Shown here: piece by piece, positions 5,628-9,933 of the stretch | Numbering within the stretch: position 1 is the first letter of the stretch | Layout: each line of letters opens with the position of its first letter | NCBI GenBank assembly: GCA_947630585.1 | Contig: CANRIE010000093.1 | Span: 1-9,933, forward strand | From: an uncultured Bacilli bacterium | Lineage (GTDB): Bacteria > Bacillota_I > Bacilli_A > RF39 > UBA660 | Length of the DNA stretch: 9,933 nt | Direction of reading: 5' to 3' | The notes under the pieces: model-generated | Databases searched by the model: none | What the model was told of the DNA's origin: nothing | The model's input: only the letters and a program-made list of their open reading frames with translations | Translations under genes and position numbers: made by a program

Positions 5628-7055
5628 ATGAGTTATATATCAACGGAATTTTACGATCAACATTATAAAGATTTACATGAAGACGTTATTAAAGCTTGTG
5701 ATTGTATAACAAGTAAGCCAAGTTCAGCTTTAAGTGAGAAGATGGATAGTATTGTGAATGTTATTAAAGGCATGAATTTAAAACAAAATAGTTGGACAGG
5801 TGATATTGCTGATGATTATGATACAACAATGGATGCAGTTATAGGTGCTATTAATGAGGTTAAGTCAAGTATTGATACAACCTTTAAAAATGCTGAAAAT
5901 AGTTATAAAGATTTAAAAAATGAATTAGATAGTTTTAAAAAATGTTATGATGAATATATAGAATTGGTAGGCAAAGAACCAATTTTAGAATCTGCTAAGT
6001 ATGAATATTACGTAAATGATAAAGATGAAAATGGAGTAAGTTATCAAAAGAAATTATATGATAATGAGGCTTGGGGTACTGATCATAATTCATGGCTTGA
6101 AGATGTTCAAAGCAAAGAAGATGATTGCAAAACATATAAAATAACAATTGATAACATGGAGAAGACTTTAAGTGATATTGATACAGAAGCTATAAAATTA
6201 AATAATTCTTCTAATAGTTCAGTTACTAATTTAAGCAAATTAAATTTAGGAAATATGTTTATTTTACCTAATAATTTGCCAATTGATTCCCAACTTGAAT
6301 ATATAACTAGTGGTTTAGGATGGGTTGGAGCTAGTCCTTTTAACACTCGTTATACACAAAGTAATATACCAGGCGTTAGTTTTGCTGGTGGGCCATTAAA
6401 CTCTACTGGTTGTGCTGGTGTCGCTTTTAATCATGCTATAGCTTGTGCATTAACTGATGAGTATGGCGTACCTATAGATATTGGTCGGGGGGATTTTCTT
6501 AAAAAAATTTATAAAGACAATGGTTCCGGTTCGACAACTTATGGTACAGAGGGTTATAGTTGGACTCCGAGATTACCTAAAGATATTACTAATAGTTTTA
6601 AAGATGTATCAATTATTCAATTAAAATCTAATTATAATGGTGTATTAAATTATGATGAAATAAAGAAAATTACTGATGCTGGTGGAATTATTGTTGAAAG
6701 TATTAAAGGTGAAAGCCATTTTGGAACAATTTATGGAGTTAATGATGCTAAAAAAACCGTTTATTTTAATGATCCGGGTTTTCAAGGTAATAGTGAAGTA
6801 AAAGTTGGAGCTCGCCAATTAAACTATAAAGGAACAAAAAAAGGAGATGTTTCCGGAAAAGCCGTTTGGATAGTATTTGGTAATAAACATATTACAGGAG
6901 ATAGTACTACTGTATCAGTTGAAGGTTTAGATTTAGGTGAATTAAATTCAGGTGTTGAAGCCTTTTATACAAATGGTAATAAATATGATGTTTCTGTAAA
7001 TGGTGATGGTTCATTAAATGTTCCTGATTTACAAAATAATGTATATTCAATATAA
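5628..7055 (+). CDS. WXG-type N-terminal region fused to C39-like cysteine peptidase
   Basis: The 475-residue protein joins two modules. Residues 1 to about 110 are a helical hairpin with the turn NSW56-T-G58, followed by more helix and linker to about 215. This resembles the N-terminal targeting region of type VII (LXG/WXG) effectors. The C-terminal part (about 230-420) has the layout of a papain-like C39_2 peptidase: STGC262AGVAFNHA for the nucleophile helix, then GGIIVESIKGESH364FGTIYGV for the histidine strand, and YFND382PG for the Asp/Asn turn. A tail of about 55 residues rich in Gly, Asn and Val follows. No signal peptide is present. The ATG follows AAAGGATG. It is last in the operon, after four WXG100-like genes, as expected for a secreted effector. 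The target (peptidoglycan cross-links, a protein or a propeptide) cannot be told from sequence. Confidence 0.75.
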   Translation: MSYISTEFYDQHYKDLHEDVIKACDCITSKPSSALSEKMDSIVNVIKGMNLKQNSWTGDIADDYDTTMDAVIGAINEVKSSIDTTFKNAENSYKDLKNELDSFKKCYDEYIELVGKEPILESAKYEYYVNDKDENGVSYQKKLYDNEAWGTDHNSWLEDVQSKEDDCKTYKITIDNMEKTLSDIDTEAIKLNNSSNSSVTNLSKLNLGNMFILPNNLPIDSQLEYITSGLGWVGASPFNTRYTQSNIPGVSFAGGPLNSTGCAGVAFNHAIACALTDEYGVPIDIGRGDFLKKIYKDNGSGSTTYGTEGYSWTPRLPKDITNSFKDVSIIQLKSNYNGVLNYDEIKKITDAGGIIVESIKGESHFGTIYGVNDAKKTVYFNDPGFQGNSEVKVGARQLNYKGTKKGDVSGKAVWIVFGNKHITGDSTTVSVEGLDLGELNSGVEAFYTNGNKYDVSVNGDGSLNVPDLQNNVYSI

Positions 7056-7105
7056 TATAAATGTATAAAAAAATAATTAAATTATAAAATAGTAATGGTG
7101 ATAAG

Positions 7106-7645
7106 ATGAATATTAATAAAAAAATTATTCTAATAGACACAATTGCTATTTTTATTTGTATGTTTCTATTTCATTCAATTTATAACTTAATTCCTAATTT
7201 TTTAACAGCGGCTTTATTTCCAGTTAATGAAAGTTTATATGAACATTTAAAACTTATTTATGTTACGCAAGTTATTGTTGGATTAATAATATATATTGTC
7301 TTAGTAATTAAAAAGATTAAAGTTAATAACTACTTTTTAGGATTACTCGCATCAACCATTTTAAATATAGTTATATACTTTCTAATTTTTATTCCCTTAT
7401 ATAATAGATTTGGAGAAAGTTTAATTTTAGCTATGGGATTATTTTTAATAACTTTAATAATAACCGAATATATATTCTATAAAATTATTAATAAGGAAGA
7501 TTTGGATACTTTAAATTTTACAAGTATAATTCTAATTTCTTTAATTTGGGTAATACTTGTTTACTTAACTTTAAATCCTCTCCATAACGACTTTTTCTTT
7601 GATACTAAAGAAGAAAAATATGGATTAAACGAATATTTAAATTGA
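7106..7645 (+). CDS. DUF6512-like multi-pass membrane protein
   Basis: The 179-residue protein has about five transmembrane helices (near 7-29, 50-68, 76-98, 105-125, 138-158). Between the first two lies FPVNESLYEHLKL (38-50). The C-terminus reads TLNPLHNDFFFDTKEEKYG. Both match what I recall of the DUF6512 family (PVNES-x-x-EHLKL; a Pro-x-x-x-x-F-x-D...YG end). The function of that family is not known to me. GGTGAT lies upstream of the ATG. There is no clear terminator after the peptidase gene and no convincing promoter in the 50-base gap, so it may be a weakly expressed operon tail. A role as membrane immunity protein is conceivable from position only. The stop is doubled (TGATAG). Confidence 0.7.
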   Translation: MNINKKIILIDTIAIFICMFLFHSIYNLIPNFLTAALFPVNESLYEHLKLIYVTQVIVGLIIYIVLVIKKIKVNNYFLGLLASTILNIVIYFLIFIPLYNRFGESLILAMGLFLITLIITEYIFYKIINKEDLDTLNFTSIILISLIWVILVYLTLNPLHNDFFFDTKEEKYGLNEYLN

Positions 7646-7648
7646 TAG

Positions 7649-7677
7649 TTGAAATTAAAAATATTTAGTGCTATAAT
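7649..7677 (+). promoter_or_regulatory. Extended -10 promoter of the IspE-like gene
   Basis: TTGAAA (7649-7654), a 17-base spacer and a perfect TATAAT (7672-7677) preceded by TG (7669-7670) form a strong promoter directly after the preceding stop. Transcription should begin near 7684. This rules out the in-frame TTG at 7649 as start codon, because it is the -35 box. Confidence 0.8.
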
Positions 7678-7696
7678 TTTGAAACGAGTGATTTTT

Positions 7697-8515
7697 ATGA
7701 AAAAAAGTATTATGATTAAATGTCCAATGGCTTTAACTTTATTTCTAAATTTAGAAAAAATTAACCCAAGTATTAAAGCCAAATTAATAAATCAAACAGT
7801 TGAGGTTAACTATACCCAAGAAAGTGATATGATTGAAATAAGTAGTAATGATAAATTTGAAATATTAGAATTAGATGATAAAGAAAAAGAAGTTATCTTA
7901 AAAACCATAACTTTATTTGAAAAAATAGCTAAAATAAAAATAAATGATTTAAAAATAAAAATTACGAGAATTAATTTACGATTATCAAGTTTTGATAGTA
8001 TTATTGCTGGCTTGTTAATTGGTTTAAATGAATATTATCATACTAATTTAGATAATAATTATTTAAAAAAGATTGCTTTAGAAATTAGTCCTTTAGTATC
8101 ATATTTTCTAATTGGAGGATTTAAAAAAATAAGTGAAGAAAAAGGCGAAATCACGTCTTTACCTAAAAATCCTTATCAAAGTTATTTAGTTGTTGATAAA
8201 AAAGAAAATTTAATTATTCCAGATACTGAGGTTATAAAATATGGAGTAGTAAGTAAAGATTATAAAAAGAATTTCCCTTATACAGATTATGAGAAACCAA
8301 GAGAACTTAACTATTTAGATATAAAAATGTTTTTAAATAATTATGGTGATTTAATTGGAAGTTTAATTGGTAATACTTCTCTTTATTTAATTACTTCTAA
8401 AAATGAAGCTATCTTATCTCAAATTAAATTCAGGTTACAAAAAGAATTTCCAAACTATAATGTCTATTCAGTTTGTAATTCAGAGGGCGTTAAAATGTTA
8501 GTAAAATATTCCTAA
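7697..8515 (+). CDS. IspE-like protein with lost catalytic motifs (272 aa)
   Basis: The overall plan matches 4-diphosphocytidyl-methylerythritol kinase (IspE), the GHMP-family ATP-dependent step of the MEP isoprenoid pathway. The N-terminal CPMALTLFLNL (9-19) aligns with the APAKINLFLEV strand. The middle SSFDSIIAGLLIGLNEYY (97-114) aligns with the GGGSSDAAATLRGLN helix, and EISPLVSYFLIGG (129-141) aligns with the GADVPFFLRGG segment. The length is near normal. The substrate lysine is Ala12, the glycine-rich ATP loop has no glycine left (NLRLSSFD), and the catalytic Asp is Leu133. The C-terminal Gly-Ser-Gly motif is also lost (GNTSLYL). Activity is therefore unlikely. The frame is intact, so it is probably a repurposed pseudo-enzyme rather than decay. 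The start follows GAGTG with a leader of about 13 bases. Confidence 0.7.
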   Translation: MKKSIMIKCPMALTLFLNLEKINPSIKAKLINQTVEVNYTQESDMIEISSNDKFEILELDDKEKEVILKTITLFEKIAKIKINDLKIKITRINLRLSSFDSIIAGLLIGLNEYYHTNLDNNYLKKIALEISPLVSYFLIGGFKKISEEKGEITSLPKNPYQSYLVVDKKENLIIPDTEVIKYGVVSKDYKKNFPYTDYEKPRELNYLDIKMFLNNYGDLIGSLIGNTSLYLITSKNEAILSQIKFRLQKEFPNYNVYSVCNSEGVKMLVKYS

Positions 8516-8540
8516 AATAGGAATTTTTTCTTTTTTTCTT
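8508..8540 (+). terminator. Intrinsic terminator after the IspE-like gene
   Basis: ATTCCTA (8508-8514) and TAGGAAT (8518-8524) form a perfect 7 bp stem around AAA. They are followed by TTTTTC and a long T-rich run to about 8540. The stop codon (8513-8515) lies inside the hairpin. Confidence 0.75.
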
Positions 8541-8548
8541 CAAAATAC

Positions 8549-8577
8549 TACAAAATTTTTCTAGTTTGTGATATTAT
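8549..8577 (+). promoter_or_regulatory. Probable ezrA promoter
   Basis: TATTAT (8572-8577) is preceded by TG (8569-8570), an extended -10. TACAAA (8549-8554), 17 bases upstream, is a poor -35. Transcription would begin near 8584, with a strong TGGAGG site (8591-8596) before the ATG at 8603. Support is moderate, strengthened by the terminator just upstream. Confidence 0.5.
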
Positions 8578-8602
8578 TATGGTGTATGGTTGGAGGAATT
8601 CT

Positions 8603-9933
8603 ATGGATATAAAAATAATAATTTTAATCATTACTTTCGTAATAATTATTATAACTATTCTTAGTATCTTATTAATAAGAAGGTATAATCATAAAAAATT
8701 ACTTAAAAAAGTTAATAATTTAGATATCTTAAGAAATGAAATATTATCAATACCTTTATTAAATGAAATCGATAAAATTCATAATTTATCTAAGGGAGAA
8801 CAGTTAGAAGAGAAAGTTAATAACTATAAAAATATTTATTATGAATTAAAAGATACCTCATTTGCAAGTATTGATGATATGATAGTTGAACTTGATTTTA
8901 TTGCTAATAGTAAACATAAAAAAGAATTTTTAGAGAAATATACAAGGTGTGAGTTAGAATTATATAAGAATAAATATTTAATTAATCATATGATTTTAGA
9001 ATTAAAAGAATTAACGTCATATGAGGATAAATATCGAGGTATTGTAATTAAATTAAAAAATAAATACCGGATGGCGACTCGTGAATACGAGAATAACCGA
9101 GATTTATATGGAATTTTAGCTGATAATATTAGTATGCAATTTGAAAATATTGATAAAAGATTTCAAGATTTTGAACTAGTTATTAATGAAAAACTTTATA
9201 ATGAAGTAGTTTTAGTTGTTAAATCATTAGAAGTTATGATAGCACATATTACTACGATAATAGAAGAAGTTCCAGATATTTTAGTTTTAGTAAATGATTT
9301 AATACCAGGGAGAGTAAAAGAACTTAACTTATTAAGAGAAAGTATGCTTGAAGAAGGATTTACTTTAAATTTCATGAATTTAGACTATAATTTAAAAGAG
9401 ATTGAAAAGTATGAAAATGATGTTTTAGATAGATTAAAAGTTTTAAATACCGAGAATAGTTTATTAGAACTTAAAACTATCTTAGAATTTTTAGATATGA
9501 TATTTAAAGATATTGAAAAAGAAAAAGTTTATAAAAAAGATTTTGATGTAAGTAGTAATACCTTTGATGAAAGGTTAACAACCGTTAAAACAACTTTACA
9601 TGATATAAATGGAGAGCTTGAAGATATAAAAGTTTTATATGGATTAAAAGATTCGGATTTAAGTGATTTAGCAAGTATTACTAATGAATATGATGAATTA
9701 GTTAAAAAATATCGCACATTAATTAGAAAAGTAAAAAAACAAGAAGCTTCATTTGGAAAAATTAATCTTATGTTAAATGAATTAGGGATTAATTTAAAAC
9801 AAATTGAAGACAATTTAGATTTAACATTAAGGAGTTTAGGTAGCATGCAAGATGATGAAGAAAGAGCAAGAGATCAATTAGAAGAAGTTCAAGAATTATT
9901 AAAAACTTGTAAAAGACAAATACAAAGTGTTAA
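8603..9933 (+). CDS. ezrA: EzrA septation ring formation regulator, 3' end cut by window
   Basis: The frame is open from 8603 to the window end (443 full codons). It starts with a membrane helix (about residues 4-26), then long charged helices typical of spectrin-like repeats. Family signs are the LSKGEQLEEKVNNYKNIYYEL segment after the membrane helix, LIPGRVKELNLLRESMLEEGF (from about 233), and the DDEERARDQLEEVQELLK stretch close to the window end. EzrA of Bacillota is usually about 565-575 residues, so roughly 120-130 codons lie beyond the window. EzrA is anchored in the membrane by its N-terminus, sits at the division site and modulates FtsZ assembly and wall synthesis. TGGAGG precedes the ATG by six bases. 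It appears to be transcribed separately from the IspE-like gene. Confidence 0.85.
   Translation, partial: MDIKIIILIITFVIIIITILSILLIRRYNHKKLLKKVNNLDILRNEILSIPLLNEIDKIHNLSKGEQLEEKVNNYKNIYYELKDTSFASIDDMIVELDFIANSKHKKEFLEKYTRCELELYKNKYLINHMILELKELTSYEDKYRGIVIKLKNKYRMATREYENNRDLYGILADNISMQFENIDKRFQDFELVINEKLYNEVVLVVKSLEVMIAHITTIIEEVPDILVLVNDLIPGRVKELNLLRESMLEEGFTLNFMNLDYNLKEIEKYENDVLDRLKVLNTENSLLELKTILEFLDMIFKDIEKEKVYKKDFDVSSNTFDERLTTVKTTLHDINGELEDIKVLYGLKDSDLSDLASITNEYDELVKKYRTLIRKVKKQEASFGKINLMLNELGINLKQIEDNLDLTLRSLGSMQDDEERARDQLEEVQELLKTCKRQIQSV

Noticed and set aside
6107..6346. Minus-strand ORF of 79 codons
   Set aside because: Antisense shadow of the peptidase-effector gene, with no start signal or recognisable protein features.
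6907..7140. Minus-strand ORF rich in Ile, Leu and His
   Set aside because: It spans the end of the peptidase gene and the start of the membrane protein gene; the hydrophobic look comes from antisense of Asn/Asp-rich AT codons, and no ribosome binding site is seen.
7649..7696. TTG start adding 16 residues to the IspE-like protein
   Set aside because: The TTG is the -35 box of a consensus promoter and lies upstream of the predicted transcript start.
7561..7782. Minus-strand ORF of 73 codons
   Set aside because: It runs across a strong plus-strand promoter and the starts and ends of two real genes; no start signal.
9529..9846. Minus-strand ORF of 105 codons
   Set aside because: Antisense shadow of ezrA, whose coiled-coil coding sequence is clear.

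Overview
The window comes from a very AT-rich, low-GC Gram-positive bacterium. The visible genes suggest a member of the Bacillota/Bacilli, possibly one of the reduced, uncultured gut lineages near RF39 or Acholeplasma. The clues are an EzrA-type division protein, a cassette of WXG100 proteins, strong AGGAGG ribosome binding sites and TTGACT-17-TATAAT promoters. TGA acts as a stop (for example at 3760-3762 and in the TGATAG pair at 7643-7648) and Trp is TGG, so this is the standard code rather than the Mycoplasma code. The lineage is an inference.

Region 1 (1-654) looks empty of ordinary genes but carries a compact locus that resembles a type I toxin-antitoxin system. The minus strand encodes a 31-residue, leucine-rich hydrophobic peptide (400-305) with a textbook promoter, a long structured leader and an almost perfect Shine-Dalgarno site that can be sequestered by the leader. 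A convergent short RNA on the plus strand (about 219-304, with an intrinsic terminator) is antisense to the toxin mRNA 3' untranslated region. The 5' ends of the two RNAs are near copies of each other, so the toxin mRNA 5' end can also pair with its own 3' end.

Region 2 (611-2103) is a single-gene unit: a membrane-anchored protein with a Lys/Glu-rich cytoplasmic tail, one transmembrane helix and seven extracellular repeats that look like a seven-bladed propeller. It has its own promoter and a weak terminator.

Region 3 (2124-7055) is one operon-like block behind a TTGACT-17-TATACT promoter. It encodes a degenerate AAA_14/DUF4143-type ATPase, two small WXG100-like proteins, an SH3b-repeat protein, two more WXG100-like proteins, and a 475-residue protein with an N-terminal WXG-type helical region and a C-terminal C39-like cysteine peptidase. 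None of these has a signal peptide. The layout suggests a type VII (Esx/Yuk) secreted effector cassette that acts at the cell wall or on neighbouring cells. No secretion ATPase (EssC/YukBA) is in view.

Region 4 (7106-9933) starts with a DUF6512-like multi-pass membrane protein. It is followed by an IspE homologue that has lost every recognisable GHMP-kinase motif, transcribed from its own extended -10 promoter and ended by a terminator. The window ends inside ezrA, the septation-ring regulator, which runs off the 3' edge.
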